In this document: one piece after another, positions 51,935 to 62,240 of the stretch
Position numbering within the stretch: position 1 is the first letter of the stretch
Layout of the letters: each line of letters opens with the position of its first letter
Source of the DNA: an uncultured Lacinutrix sp.
Lineage (GTDB): Bacteria > Bacteroidota > Bacteroidia > Flavobacteriales > Flavobacteriaceae
Assembly: GCF_947500325.1 (NCBI RefSeq)
Contig: NZ_CANMRQ010000008.1
Location: 1-64,000, forward strand
DNA length: 64,000 nucleotides
Reading direction: 5' to 3'
Notes under the pieces: generated by a model
Told to the model about the DNA's origin: nothing
Databases searched by the model: none
Seen by the model: the letters and a program-made list of their open reading frames with translations, nothing else
Program-made: the position numbers and the translations under genes

Positions 51935-52945
51935 TTAAAAAGTTTCTGCTTGCACAGAGATTTGACGGGGTTTATAATTTGCAGACACATCTGCAATGGC
52001 TTTAATATGATCTGGGTTTGTGCCACAGCAACCTCCAATAATATTTATTAAATCATCTTTAAGATAGCTTTCAATATACGCTTGCATTTCTTCTGCAGAT
52101 TCATCATACTCACCAAAAGCATTTGGCAATCCTGCATTAGGGTGTGCCGAAGTATAAAATGTTGTCTCATTTGCTAATCGTTTTAAATACGGCTGTAACT
52201 GCTCGGCTCCTAAGGCACAATTAAATCCTACACTTAACAACTGCACATGAGAAATAGATGCTAAAAAAGCTTCGACTGTCTGCCCAGACAATGTGCGCCC
52301 TGAAGCATCAGTAATTGTTCCAGATACCATAATTGGAATATCAATATTACGTTCTTCTTTTACTTCTTCTATAGCAAATAATGCTGCTTTTGCATTTAAT
52401 GTATCGAAGATCGTTTCTACTAAAAGTAAATCTACACCACCATCAACTAAAGCTTCTATTTGTTGTTTATACGCTAATCGTAATTCTTCGAACGTTACTG
52501 CGCGATACTCTGGTTTATTAACATCCGGAGATAAACTAGCAGTTCTATTTGTTGGCCCAATACTACCCGCAACAAATCTTGGTTTCTTAGGATTCTTTTG
52601 AGTAAACTCATTAGCTACATATTTTGCAATTTTTGCCGATTCGTAATTTAATTCATAGACTAAATCTTCCATATCGTAATCTGCCATAGCTATAGTTGTA
52701 CCTGAGAATGTATTTGTTTCTACAATATCTGCTCCGGCTTCAAAATACTGCCTATGTATATCTGAAATAGCTTGAGGTTGTGTTAAAGACAACAAATCAT
52801 TATTACCTTGTAAAGGCGATGGATAATCTTTAAAACGCTCTCCACGAAAATCTGCTTCAGTGAAATTATAACGCTGTAACATTGTTCCCATTGCTCCATC
52901 TAAAATTAGAATTCGCTTTTGTATTTCTTCTTCAATATTTGCCAT
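51935..52945 (-). CDS. Homocysteine S-methyltransferase domain of split methionine synthase
   Basis: 336 residues equal to the first domain of Met[16 protein letters not shown] at the start, and zinc ligands in VGFNCALG and [11 protein letters not shown]. It must pair with the protein encoded next to it to complete methionine synthase. It overlaps metZ by one base and lies 11 bp before the second metH gene. Confidence 0.93.
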   Translation of the reverse strand: MANIEEEIQKRILILDGAMGTMLQRYNFTEADFRGERFKDYPSPLQGNNDLLSLTQPQAISDIHRQYFEAGADIVETNTFSGTTIAMADYDMEDLVYELNYESAKIAKYVANEFTQKNPKKPRFVAGSIGPTNRTASLSPDVNKPEYRAVTFEELRLAYKQQIEALVDGGVDLLLVETIFDTLNAKAALFAIEEVKEERNIDIPIMVSGTITDASGRTLSGQTVEAFLASISHVQLLSVGFNCALGAEQLQPYLKRLANETTFYTSAHPNAGLPNAFGEYDESAEEMQAYIESYLKDDLINIIGGCCGTNPDHIKAIADVSANYKPRQISVQAETF

Positions 52946-54111
52946 TAATTCAATGCTTGATTTAAATCATTTATAATATCATCTACATATTCTAACCCCA
53001 CAGAAACACGAACCAAACCTCCAGTAATTCCTGTTTGTAATCTATCGTCTTCAGACAGTTTAGCATGTGTTGTTGATGCTGGATGCGTTACTATACTTCT
53101 AGTATCTCCTAAATTTGCAGATAGAGATAATAACTTTATTCTATTCAAAAAGTTTCTACCAGCTTCAATACCTCCTTTTATTTCGAAAGCCACAATATTA
53201 CCTCCTAATTTCATTTGCTTTTTGGCCAATTCATATTGCGGATGCGATTTTAAAAACGGGTATTTAACTAGATTTACTTTATTATGCGTCTCCAAAAATT
53301 GAGCTACTTTAAATGCGTTTTCACAATGCTTATCTACTCTTACTGGAAGTGTTTCTAAACTTTTAGACAATACCCATGCATTAAAAGGCGATAACGCTGG
53401 TCCTGTATTTCTTGAAAACAAATAGATTTTTTGTATTAATGCTTCACTACCAACTGTAACGCCGCCTAAAACGCGACCTTGTCCATCAATTAGTTTTGTT
53501 GCAGAATGAATAACGATATCGGCTCCAAACTTTATTGGTTGCTGTAAATATGGTGTTGCAAAACAGTTATCTATTATTAAGATAAGATTATGTTTTTTTG
53601 CAATTTGCCCCAATAGTTCTAAATCTAAAATATCTACTGCAGGATTTGTTGGGCTTTCTGCATAAATTACTTTTGTATTAGGTTGTATAAGACTTTCTAT
53701 CTTGTCAATTTCATTGATTTTAAAATAGTTAGTTGAGATATTCCATTTTGGCAGAATATTATTATACATTGTTTGCGTTGATCCAAATACACTTCTAGAT
53801 GAAATAATATGATCTCCTGCATTTAATAAAGCTGCAAATGTTGAAAATACGGCAGACATTCCAGATGCGAAAGCATAGCCTCTTTCTGCGCCTTCCATTT
53901 TACATATTTTCTCAATAAATTCTGATGTATTTGGATTTGAATAACGGCTATAGATATTACGATCCTTTTCATCTGCAAAAGAAGCTCGCATATCTTCTGC
54001 ATCTTCAAAAATATAACTAGATGTTAAATACAAAGGATTTGAATGCTCTAAGTATTGAGAGCGCTCTATTTGCGTACGTATTGCCTGTGTTTCTATATGA
54101 TTAGAACTCAT
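52945..54111 (-). CDS. metZ: O-succinylhomoserine (O-acylhomoserine) sulfhydrylase
   Basis: PLP enzyme of the Cys/Met metabolism family making homocysteine from acylhomoserine and sulfide. 388 residues: YSRYSNPNTSEFIEKICKMEGAE, SATKLIDGQGRVLGG with the PLP lysine, and the C-terminal HPASTTHAKLSEDDR. It resembles MetZ more than MetY by length. A second, longer enzyme of the same superfamily (57615) is in the same operon. Confidence 0.88.
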   Translation of the reverse strand: MSSNHIETQAIRTQIERSQYLEHSNPLYLTSSYIFEDAEDMRASFADEKDRNIYSRYSNPNTSEFIEKICKMEGAERGYAFASGMSAVFSTFAALLNAGDHIISSRSVFGSTQTMYNNILPKWNISTNYFKINEIDKIESLIQPNTKVIYAESPTNPAVDILDLELLGQIAKKHNLILIIDNCFATPYLQQPIKFGADIVIHSATKLIDGQGRVLGGVTVGSEALIQKIYLFSRNTGPALSPFNAWVLSKSLETLPVRVDKHCENAFKVAQFLETHNKVNLVKYPFLKSHPQYELAKKQMKLGGNIVAFEIKGGIEAGRNFLNRIKLLSLSANLGDTRSIVTHPASTTHAKLSEDDRLQTGITGGLVRVSVGLEYVDDIINDLNQALN

Positions 54112-54116
54112 TCTTT

Positions 54117-57100
54117 TTAATTATTTTTTTCTGTTAATCTTAGAATATCACCAAAAACACCTCTTGCTGTAACTGAAGCTCCAGCACCAGCACCTTGAAT
54201 AACAATAGGGTTTTCCCCATAACTTTCTGTATATATTTCGAATATTGAATCTGCACCTTTTAAAGCTCCAAGTGCTGATTGCTCAGGAACAGACACTAAT
54301 TTCACATCTAATTTAGCTCCATTATCATCTGCCAGATCACCATATAAATCCCCAATATATCTTAACACATGATTTGGATCTTGTTGCTCTTTTTTCTTTT
54401 GAAAAATTGGATTTAACGTATGCAATGATTCCAAAAATGCTGAAGTTTCTATAGTCCGTAAATTTTCAGGAATTAAGTTTTCTACAGACACATCACTTAA
54501 ATCGTTATGTAAATCTAATTCTCTAGCCAAGATTAATAATTTTCTTGCTACATCATTACCACTTAAATCTTCTCTAGGGTTTGGTTCTGTATACCCTTTA
54601 TCTAAAGCTTGTTGTAACGCTTCTGAAAACAAAATATCTTCTGAAGAAAACGTATTAAACAAATAACTTAAAGACCCAGAAAACACACCTCGAATACGCA
54701 CTATGTTTTCTCCCGACAAATGCAATAGCTTAATGGTATCTATTAAGGGCAAACCGGCTCCAACATTAGTTTCATACAAGTATGATTTTTGGTATTTCTC
54801 TAAGGTTTTACGTAATTTATTATAGAATTCTAGATCAATAGTATTGGCTATTTTATTTGAAGACACCAAATCGAAACCTGTTTCTACTAATTGAATATAG
54901 TTAGAAACAAACTCTAAACTAGACGTATTATCAATAGCTATTAAATTTTCTAAATGATTAGATTTTGCATATTCAAAAACATCTTCTATTGTATAATTTT
55001 CTCCTTCATCATTAAGATCGTTTTCCCAGTTTTTATTGATTCCTTTTTTATTTAGCAATATTTTTTTAGAATTTGCAATTGCAAAAATATTTAGTTTAAT
55101 GCCTTTTCTTTTTTCAATATCTTCTGCAGAAGCTATAATTTGATTAATGAGTTCACTACCAACCAAACCATGTCCAAAAATAGCAAGGTTTATCTTTTTT
55201 GAAATACCAAAAATTTCACCATGCATGACGTTTAACGCTTTATGCAACTGCTCTTTTTTAAGTACTATACTTACATTTTCTCCAGTAATAGTATTATTAA
55301 ATAACAGAGGTGTTATTTGATTTTTAATTAAAGCATTAAATGGTTTATGAAACGTACTTAATTCTTGACCTACAATTGATATAACCGAAACATCATCTAT
55401 AACATTAATCTTGTTAATGTCCTGCGAATAGAAATCGTTTTCAAATTCTTTCTCTAATGCAATTACTGCTTTAGTAGCTTTATTTGCATCTATAACCAAA
55501 CCTATTCCTCGTTCTGAAGAGCCTTGTGATATAATACTAACACTAATATCTTCGTTACTTAAAGCCTTAAAAATTCTTGCGTCGACACCAACTTTCCCCA
55601 ACAAACCACGTCCTTCAATATTTACTAAGGCTACATTATCTAAAACGGATAATGAGCGAATACCATTAGCGTTATTTTGAGAGGTAATAATAGTGCCTTT
55701 ATCATCAGGATTAAACGTATTTAATATGCGAAGCGGAATGTTTTTTTCTATTAATGGAATAATAGTTTTAGCATGTAAGATGGTTGTTCCAAAATTTGCA
55801 AGCTCATTCGCTTCTGTAAATGATAATCTTTCAATTTTTCTGGCATCTGTTACTAAATCGGGGTTTGCGGTGTAAATTCCATTTACATGCGTATAATTCT
55901 GTAACTCTTCTGCATTTAAATAGTTTGCTAATAATGACGCTGTATAATTACTTCCATTTCTACCTAAAGTCGTTGTTTTATTATCTTTATTAGAAGCTAT
56001 AAAACCTGTTACAATATTTACTGTTGTTCCATTATTTTGTTTAAAATAATCAACAACATTTTTCTTAGATATAGCATCATTAGGTTTAGCATTACCAAAA
56101 TTATCATCAGTTTTAATAAGAGCTCTAGCATCTGCAGCTTTAGCGTTTATATTTTTGTCTTTTAATAAAGCAGAAATTAATTTGGCCGAAATTAATTCGC
56201 CTTGCGCCAAAACTTCATCTTTTATTTTTTGATTATAATCACCTAATAACTGGACACCTTCAAATAAACTATCTAATCTTGAAAATTCTTGAGACAAATC
56301 TGCATTAGTCAATAAATTTTGATAGTCTTTAAAGGCTTTTAATTGTTCTTGATAGTTTTCATTTTCTAAAGCTTTGTCTAGAATAGCTTCTAATTCATCT
56401 GTTGCTTGTCCTCTTGCTGAGACAACCACTGCAATATTTTCTTTCGCTTTTACTTTATTTTCTATTATAGAAATTACTCGGTTTATACCTTCGCCATTAG
56501 CTAAAGATTTACCACCAAATTTTAATATTTTCATTCTTTTTTCTTTTGATTCCGGATTAAAAATGTCTTTAATAATATTTTCTAGCTGTTCGAATTCAAT
56601 TAAAAAAGCATCATGACCATGAATAGAATTTATCTCGTTGTAAGTAACATTAGGATGTGTTAATGCTAACTGTTTTTGTGTTTCTCTATTTTCTTCTGCT
56701 GTAAAAAACAAATCAGAATCTACAGCTACAATTGTTATTTTAGATTGTATACTATCTAAGATGTTTTCACTATTTTCTCTCCCTTTAGTAACATCAATTG
56801 TACGCAATAATTGGTTCATTAATTTATATGCAGATAATTGAAAACGTTCTTGTAATTTCTTACCATGATGTAATAACCAACTCTCTACATTAAACAATTC
56901 TAACACCTCGTTTTTTGAACGTTGAAAACGTGATTTAAAAGATTCTGGCGTTCTATAACATAGCATAGCATGCATTCTTGCATCATGAACAGGGTTATTA
57001 GAATTAGTTAAAAACTGCTCTTGAATTTGACAATTTGCCATTAACCAATCTGTAGATTTCCAATCTGTTGCTACAGGTATTAAATGCATAGAAAGATTTG

Positions 57101-57515
57101 GTTTTAATACTGCCATTTCCCATGAAATGCCTCCGCCAAGAGAACCTCCAATAACAGCAAAAAGGTTGTCTATTTTTAATTTCTCAAGACCTATTAAAAA
57201 TAGTTTAGCAATGTCTCGTGCGACAAAATCTTTATAATTTTCTATTTCAAAACCATCATAACCATTTCCTGGAATATTAAATGCTAAAACAGTATATCGA
57301 TTAGTATCAATAACCTTATTATCGCCTACTAAATCTGACCACCAACCATTTTCACCTGAGACACTACTGTTTCCTGTTAATGCGTGATTAACTAATACAA
57401 TGGGTGCATCTAGTAATGGTCTACCAAACACTTCGTAAGACAAATTGAGAGACTCAATCTTACTTCCATTTAAAGTGACATAATCTAAAATAGATATATG
57501 ATGTATCTGATTCAT
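54117..57515 (-). CDS. Fusion: homoserine O-acetyltransferase - aspartokinase - homoserine dehydrogenase
   Basis: 1132 residues. Residues 1-325 are a MetX-like alpha/beta hydrolase (VNHALTGNSS, nucleophile in GGSLGGG at about 123-129, HGHDAF at about 299-304). From Met328 (ATG at 56534) begins a complete ThrA: aspartokinase (KFGGKSLANGEG, to about 630; Lys replaces the usual Thr in KFGGTS), ACT regulatory region, and homoserine dehydrogenase (GHGLVGSELINQI, about 790-1132). One chain could thus phosphorylate aspartate, reduce the semialdehyde and acylate homoserine. The internal Met allows a separate ThrA product. Confidence 0.92.
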   Translation of the reverse strand: MNQIHHISILDYVTLNGSKIESLNLSYEVFGRPLLDAPIVLVNHALTGNSSVSGENGWWSDLVGDNKVIDTNRYTVLAFNIPGNGYDGFEIENYKDFVARDIAKLFLIGLEKLKIDNLFAVIGGSLGGGISWEMAVLKPNLSMHLIPVATDWKSTDWLMANCQIQEQFLTNSNNPVHDARMHAMLCYRTPESFKSRFQRSKNEVLELFNVESWLLHHGKKLQERFQLSAYKLMNQLLRTIDVTKGRENSENILDSIQSKITIVAVDSDLFFTAEENRETQKQLALTHPNVTYNEINSIHGHDAFLIEFEQLENIIKDIFNPESKEKRMKILKFGGKSLANGEGINRVISIIENKVKAKENIAVVVSARGQATDELEAILDKALENENYQEQLKAFKDYQNLLTNADLSQEFSRLDSLFEGVQLLGDYNQKIKDEVLAQGELISAKLISALLKDKNINAKAADARALIKTDDNFGNAKPNDAISKKNVVDYFKQNNGTTVNIVTGFIASNKDNKTTTLGRNGSNYTASLLANYLNAEELQNYTHVNGIYTANPDLVTDARKIERLSFTEANELANFGTTILHAKTIIPLIEKNIPLRILNTFNPDDKGTIITSQNNANGIRSLSVLDNVALVNIEGRGLLGKVGVDARIFKALSNEDISVSIISQGSSERGIGLVIDANKATKAVIALEKEFENDFYSQDINKINVIDDVSVISIVGQELSTFHKPFNALIKNQITPLLFNNTITGENVSIVLKKEQLHKALNVMHGEIFGISKKINLAIFGHGLVGSELINQIIASAEDIEKRKGIKLNIFAIANSKKILLNKKGINKNWENDLNDEGENYTIEDVFEYAKSNHLENLIAIDNTSSLEFVSNYIQLVETGFDLVSSNKIANTIDLEFYNKLRKTLEKYQKSYLYETNVGAGLPLIDTIKLLHLSGENIVRIRGVFSGSLSYLFNTFSSEDILFSEALQQALDKGYTEPNPREDLSGNDVARKLLILARELDLHNDLSDVSVENLIPENLRTIETSAFLESLHTLNPIFQKKKEQQDPNHVLRYIGDLYGDLADDNGAKLDVKLVSVPEQSALGALKGADSIFEIYTESYGENPIVIQGAGAGASVTARGVFGDILRLTEKNN

Positions 57516-57614
57516 TTTATCAGTTTAAAAAATTGCTAATTAGTTTAGAAAAGAGCTACGCCACATTATCAAAATGCGTAACTCAATTCCAAACATCGAT
57601 CTAACTAAAAAAAA

Positions 57615-58907
57615 TTATGAAAGAACTGGTTGTTTAACTAGTTCGAAAGCAGCTTTTAAATCTGATTTAAGATCTTCAATATTTTCAATACCAACAGACA
57701 AACGAATTAAATCTTTTGTTACTCCTGTACTTTCTTGATCGGTATCATTTAACTGTTGATGCGTTGTACTTGCTGGGTGAATAATTAATGATTTTGTATC
57801 TCCAATATTGGCTAATAATGAGAATACTTTTGTACTATCTACTACTTTTTTTGCAGATTCATAACCACCATCTAAACCAAAAGTTACAATTCCACTTTGC
57901 CCTTCTGGCAAGTACTTTCTTGCTAAATCTTTGTATTTGCTAGTCTCTAGTCCTGGATAATTAACCCATGTTACTTGAGGTTGTTCTTGCAACCACTTAG
58001 CTAAAGCAAGTGCATTACTACTGTGTTTTTTTATACGTAACTCTAAGGTCTCTAAACCTTGAATGATTTGAAAAGAATTAAATGGACTTATAGCACCACC
58101 ATAATCCCGTAATCCTTCAATTCTTATTTTGGCAATGAATGCAGCCGCTCCAATTGCTTCATGATAAACTAACCCGTGATAACCAGCAGATGGCTCTGTA
58201 AATTCTGGGAATTTTCCGCTAGACCAATCAAAAGTTCCAGCATCAATTATAGCACCTCCAAGCGCGGTTCCATTTCCGTTAATATATTTTGTTAACGAAT
58301 GAATGACGATATTGGCTCCATATTTTATTGGGTTTAATAAATAAGGCGTTGCCACTGTATTATCTACAATTAAAGGCACCTTATATGCTTTTGCCTCTTT
58401 TGAAATAGCTTCGATATCTAAAACATCTAACTTTGGATTTCCTAATGATTCAATAAAAAATACTCTAGTATTTTCTTGCGCAGCCTCTTTAAAATTTTCA
58501 GGATTTGACGGATCTACAAATGTTGTTGTAATACCATGTCTTGGTAAAGTCACGCTCAATAAATTATAAGTACCACCATACAAACTATTTGAAGCAACAA
58601 TATGATCTCCAGCCTTTAGAAGTGTTAGCAATGTTGTAGCTATAGCCGATGTTCCTGAAGCTGTAGCAACAGCTCCAACACCACCTTCTAATGCAGCCAA
58701 TCTTTGCTCCAAAATATCATTTGTTGGATTATTAAGTCGTGTGTAAATAAACCCTGGTACAGATAGGTTAAATCTTCCAGCTGCGTCATCTGAGTCATCG
58801 AATACGTATGCTGTAGATTGATAAATAGGCACAGCTCTTGTACCTCCATTTTTGTCGACATCGTGTCCTGCGTGCAACGCTTTCGTTGCGAATTTTTGTG
58901 TACTCAT
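57615..58907 (-). CDS. metY: O-acetylhomoserine sulfhydrylase
   Basis: 430 residues of the PLP-dependent Cys/Met family, with the long form typical of MetY: FATKALHAGHD, YTRLNNPTNDILEQRLAALEGG, SLTKYINGNGTALGG with the PLP lysine, and HPASTTHQQLNDTDQ. It makes homocysteine from O-acetylhomoserine and sulfide. First gene after the SAM riboswitch. The 99-bp gap to the next gene holds a hairpin (GAGCTACGC/GCGTAACTC, 57553-57584) followed by TTTTC on the minus strand, perhaps a weak internal terminator. Confidence 0.93.
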   Translation of the reverse strand: MSTQKFATKALHAGHDVDKNGGTRAVPIYQSTAYVFDDSDDAAGRFNLSVPGFIYTRLNNPTNDILEQRLAALEGGVGAVATASGTSAIATTLLTLLKAGDHIVASNSLYGGTYNLLSVTLPRHGITTTFVDPSNPENFKEAAQENTRVFFIESLGNPKLDVLDIEAISKEAKAYKVPLIVDNTVATPYLLNPIKYGANIVIHSLTKYINGNGTALGGAIIDAGTFDWSSGKFPEFTEPSAGYHGLVYHEAIGAAAFIAKIRIEGLRDYGGAISPFNSFQIIQGLETLELRIKKHSSNALALAKWLQEQPQVTWVNYPGLETSKYKDLARKYLPEGQSGIVTFGLDGGYESAKKVVDSTKVFSLLANIGDTKSLIIHPASTTHQQLNDTDQESTGVTKDLIRLSVGIENIEDLKSDLKAAFELVKQPVLS

Positions 58908-59049
58908 TTTTCTAATTTTTTTGAGTTAATTAAATGAGTGCTTATAAAAAAGCACAATTAAACCAAAAGTCAAATCAGCCTCGAAAGGCATATTTAATAG
59001 AAAAATGTTATAAGAAATATACGTAACTACAGATGGGTGATTACGTTTG

Positions 59050-59170
59050 GTTATCTATCCGAAATAGCAAAAAATGACTTGCGCATTCAAGTAGAATTTA
59101 GCACCTTCTTAGTAAATCTAAGGGTTGCTAAGGTTTCATAGGGTCTAATCCCTCCACCTTTCTTGATAAC
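59050..59170 (-). promoter_or_regulatory. SAM-I (S-box) riboswitch
   Basis: Read on the minus strand the aptamer shows the S-box landmarks in order: GTTATCAAGA (P1 5' strand), GGTGGAGGGA, GACCCTATGAAACC, TTAGCAACC, then AAGGTGCTAA, and a closing GATAAC (59055-59050) that pairs with GTTATC (59170-59165). It precedes metY, a classic SAM-controlled gene. Between the aptamer and the ATG (58908-59049) there are two small stems (58978-58989; 58938-58955), but no convincing intrinsic terminator, so the expression platform is unclear and may act on translation. Confidence 0.95.
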
Positions 59171-59200
59171 ATTTCAATAAAGCTTTGAACTTTGTGAGCA

Positions 59201-59233
59201 CAAATATTGTGAAAAAGATTTTATTCTACCAAA
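59201..59233 (-). promoter_or_regulatory. Putative promoter of the met operon
   Basis: On the minus strand TTTG (59233-59230), 21 bases, then AATATTTG (59208-59201), near the Bacteroidota consensus. It would start transcription some 25 bases before the riboswitch. 59234-59361 is AT-rich with no gene seen. Confidence 0.4.
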
Positions 59234-59361
59234 TAAAAAAAGATTTTTTTTCATTAAAAATGATTTTAAAACATTTTAAAGTGAATTAAAATCTACAAAT
59301 ACATGATCTTACAAAATATTTATCTATACAAATTAATGTGATAATTATTCTATATCAGATT

Positions 59362-60915
59362 TTAATTATTATTTATTTCAGCTAGATACTTTTCTCTAAT
59401 TATTTTATCGACTGGTTTGTTTTCAATTTTACTTTCCAGCCAAGAAATAATATCTAAGTATAAAAATGCACGTCCTTCAAATGGATCATTTTCATAAATT
59501 TTCAGCTTTTTATGTAATGTTTTAAATGCTTTTTTTATGTCATGCGGATAAATATCTTGTAATCCACGAATGAACTTTATCATCTCTTTTTGTACTTCAT
59601 GAAGGTCATTCATTTTTATTAAAAACTTATAAGTACTTCTTAATAGTGTTTCTAAATGGTAATCTAAACCAGCTTCATAATGCGCCACTAAATTTAAAAC
59701 ACGAGAAAAACATAAAAGATCTTCTCGCATTGTTAATGTTTTATTAGAAATTATTTTACCTAAATACTCAATTGCTTTTCTATTTTTTCCCGCTCCAAAA
59801 TACAAACTAGCAAACTTGTAATAAAAAGTCATAGTATGATGTTCATCTATTCTATTTTTAAAACGAACCAGATCTTGTTCCATTTTTGGAACTAGACTTA
59901 GACCATCTTCAAAAGTGCCATCAATAAAATGTAAATTAATTTTATTTAAATTGATATATAAAAAAGATAAAGCCTCTACATTTTCATCATTAGGCAACTT
60001 ATTTTCAGCGACTATCGCTTCCAACTTGTTAAGCGAACTTTCAAACTTTTCTCTATTTTTTAAAAAGAATAGTGATTCTAACAAGTAGTTATTTCCTTTC
60101 AAAAAGAAGACAGGGTTCAAATGAATCATATTAGAGTTTTGATAAAATAAATCAACCCATTTTGAAGCATATTTATAACAATTCAAAAAATCTTGCATTA
60201 GAAAACTATACCACAAATACGCATTATACAACCATAATTTCTCTCGAAATCCTAATTTTTTAATATCATATTTTGGCAAACGTTTATCAAAATAATCTTG
60301 CACCCATATACTTTCTTCTTTGTTTCTAACGTAACCTGTTTTTAAAAATAATCCATACAATTGAAGTGATAAATTTGACAACTTACTAGCTATTACATTA
60401 GCTGCACTTAACTCTTTGGCCTGTATAGTTAACTCATCGGCTCGACCACTCATACTTCTTGTAATGTACTGCGATTCAATTACCTTTTCTAACTCAACAA
60501 TTTCGTATGCTAAATTTTTCTCTTCATTTACAATAGCTAGGTCTTTTGCTTTATCTAATATTTTTAAACTTTGTTTGTATAGACCTTTATGGTATAAAAT
60601 AGAAGCAAAATCTAATTGCTCTCGAATTTGAGATCTTATATTTTGATGAGAAGGATTCAATTTTAAGCTAATTAAAATCTGTTTATATAGATGGGCCTTT
60701 ACATTAGCTAACTGTTGTTTTTTAACCTCTGTAGATTTCAGAATAACTCTTTCATCATAAACAGACATTTTATCTAAAACATTAAAAACGCTTAAAAATT
60801 TTGAGTCTGAGTTCACTCCCAAACGTCCAACATACAACTTAAATTGTCTTTTTTCAGATTTGGTTAAGGATTTTACCAATAAAAATAAGTTGTCTTTTTG
60901 ATCTTTAGTCATCAA
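59362..60915 (-). CDS. Large alpha-helical repeat protein, function unknown
   Basis: 517 residues, no signal peptide, almost wholly helical with TPR-like pairs (LYHKGLYKQSLKILDKAKDLAI at about 110-131, FYYKFASLYFGAGKNRKAIEYLGKI at about 372-396). The N-terminus (LFLLVKSLTKSEKRQFKLYV) is a recognisable start of a Bacteroidota family without known function. A second Met follows the first. It lies divergent from leuA. Confidence 0.75.
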   Translation of the reverse strand: MMTKDQKDNLFLLVKSLTKSEKRQFKLYVGRLGVNSDSKFLSVFNVLDKMSVYDERVILKSTEVKKQQLANVKAHLYKQILISLKLNPSHQNIRSQIREQLDFASILYHKGLYKQSLKILDKAKDLAIVNEEKNLAYEIVELEKVIESQYITRSMSGRADELTIQAKELSAANVIASKLSNLSLQLYGLFLKTGYVRNKEESIWVQDYFDKRLPKYDIKKLGFREKLWLYNAYLWYSFLMQDFLNCYKYASKWVDLFYQNSNMIHLNPVFFLKGNNYLLESLFFLKNREKFESSLNKLEAIVAENKLPNDENVEALSFLYINLNKINLHFIDGTFEDGLSLVPKMEQDLVRFKNRIDEHHTMTFYYKFASLYFGAGKNRKAIEYLGKIISNKTLTMREDLLCFSRVLNLVAHYEAGLDYHLETLLRSTYKFLIKMNDLHEVQKEMIKFIRGLQDIYPHDIKKAFKTLHKKLKIYENDPFEGRAFLYLDIISWLESKIENKPVDKIIREKYLAEINNN

Positions 60916-61060
60916 TTAAAATAAAATATAAACAATTGATTATCAGATTAATAAACTCAATTATTTGTGTTGAACATCGTAAAACCATATTATTATTATC
61001 GGTCTAGCATTTATCCAAAATATAAATTCGTAGTACAATAGAAAAATAAATCTCTAAGAA

Positions 61061-62236
61061 ATGTCAAAACAACATATTCAAATATTCGATACAACCCTTC
61101 GTGACGGAGAGCAGGTTCCGGGTTGCAAATTAAACACCGAACAAAAGGTCGTCATTGCGAAACAATTAGATCATTTAGGAGTCGATGTTATTGAAGCTGG
61201 TTTTCCCGTTTCTAGTCCTGGAGATTTTAAATCGGTAACTGCTATATCAAAAACTGTAAAAAACGCAACTGTTTGCGGATTAACTCGAGCAGTAGAAAAT
61301 GATATTAAAGTAGCTGCTGATGCCTTAAAATATGCTAAAAAACCTAGAATACATACAGGTATTGGTACAAGCGACTCTCATATAAAATTTAAATTCAACT
61401 CTAATCGAGAAGAGATTATTAAACGTGCTTTTGCTGCTGTTAGTTATGCAAAATCTTTTGTTGAAGATGTTGAATTTTACGCAGAAGACGCTGGTAGAAC
61501 AGATAACGAGTATTTAGCTCGTGTATGTGAAGCCGCTATAAAAGCTGGAGCAACTGTTTTAAATATTCCAGATACAACAGGTTACTGTCTTCCTAGTGAA
61601 TATGGCGAAAAAATGAAGTATTTAATGGAGAATGTAAAAGGTATTGAAAAGGCTATCTTATCATGTCATTGTCATAACGATTTAGGTTTAGCAACTGCCA
61701 ACTCTATTGAAGGTGTTATTAATGGTGCACGACAAATTGAATGTACAATTAATGGTATTGGAGAACGTGCAGGAAACACTGCTTTAGAAGAAGTTGTCAT
61801 GGTTTTAAAACAACATTCCGATTTACAATTAGATACAAACATAGACACTACAAAACTTTTTGGCCTAAGCCAATTAGTAAGTGATAATATGGGCATTTAC
61901 ACTCAACCCAATAAAGCTATAGTTGGTGCTAATGCCTTTGCTCACAGCTCTGGGATACATCAAGATGGTGTTATTAAAAACAGAGAAACGTATGAAATTA
62001 TAGACCCGAAAGATGTAGGAGTCACCGAATCTGCAATTGTATTAACGGCTCGTAGTGGACGAGCAGCTTTAGCTTATAGAGCTAAGAATGTTGGTTATGA
62101 ATTAACTAAATTACAACTAGATGATGTTTACGCAAATTTCTTGTCTTTTGCAGACAAAAAGAAAGAGATTAATGATGGAGACATTCATCAAATAATTGAA
62201 ACAAGTAAAGTTTACAATCAAATAATAAGTGCATAG
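61061..62236 (+). CDS. leuA: 2-isopropylmalate synthase
   Basis: First committed step of leucine synthesis: 2-oxoisovalerate + acetyl-CoA. 391 residues, the short form without the C-terminal LeuA regulatory (allosteric) domain. Motifs: [29 protein letters not shown] and [14 protein letters not shown]. Homocitrate or citramalate synthases look similar, but leuC and leuD follow directly. Lack of the allosteric domain suggests altered leucine feedback. Confidence 0.92.
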   Translation: MSKQHIQIFDTTLRDGEQVPGCKLNTEQKVVIAKQLDHLGVDVIEAGFPVSSPGDFKSVTAISKTVKNATVCGLTRAVENDIKVAADALKYAKKPRIHTGIGTSDSHIKFKFNSNREEIIKRAFAAVSYAKSFVEDVEFYAEDAGRTDNEYLARVCEAAIKAGATVLNIPDTTGYCLPSEYGEKMKYLMENVKGIEKAILSCHCHNDLGLATANSIEGVINGARQIECTINGIGERAGNTALEEVVMVLKQHSDLQLDTNIDTTKLFGLSQLVSDNMGIYTQPNKAIVGANAFAHSSGIHQDGVIKNRETYEIIDPKDVGVTESAIVLTARSGRAALAYRAKNVGYELTKLQLDDVYANFLSFADKKKEINDGDIHQIIETSKVYNQIISA

Positions 62237-62240
62237 TATC

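Noticed and set aside
57540-57596. Threonine-type attenuator leader peptide before the ThrA fusion
   Set aside because: The tiny frame has no Thr and only two Ile, so it does not meet the codon-run criterion. It is kept only as a low-interest hairpin observation.
60916-61060. Leucine leader peptide or T-box before leuA
   Set aside because: TTATTATTA occurs, but in a frame that stops at once and has no nearby terminator. No T-box-like sequence was seen.
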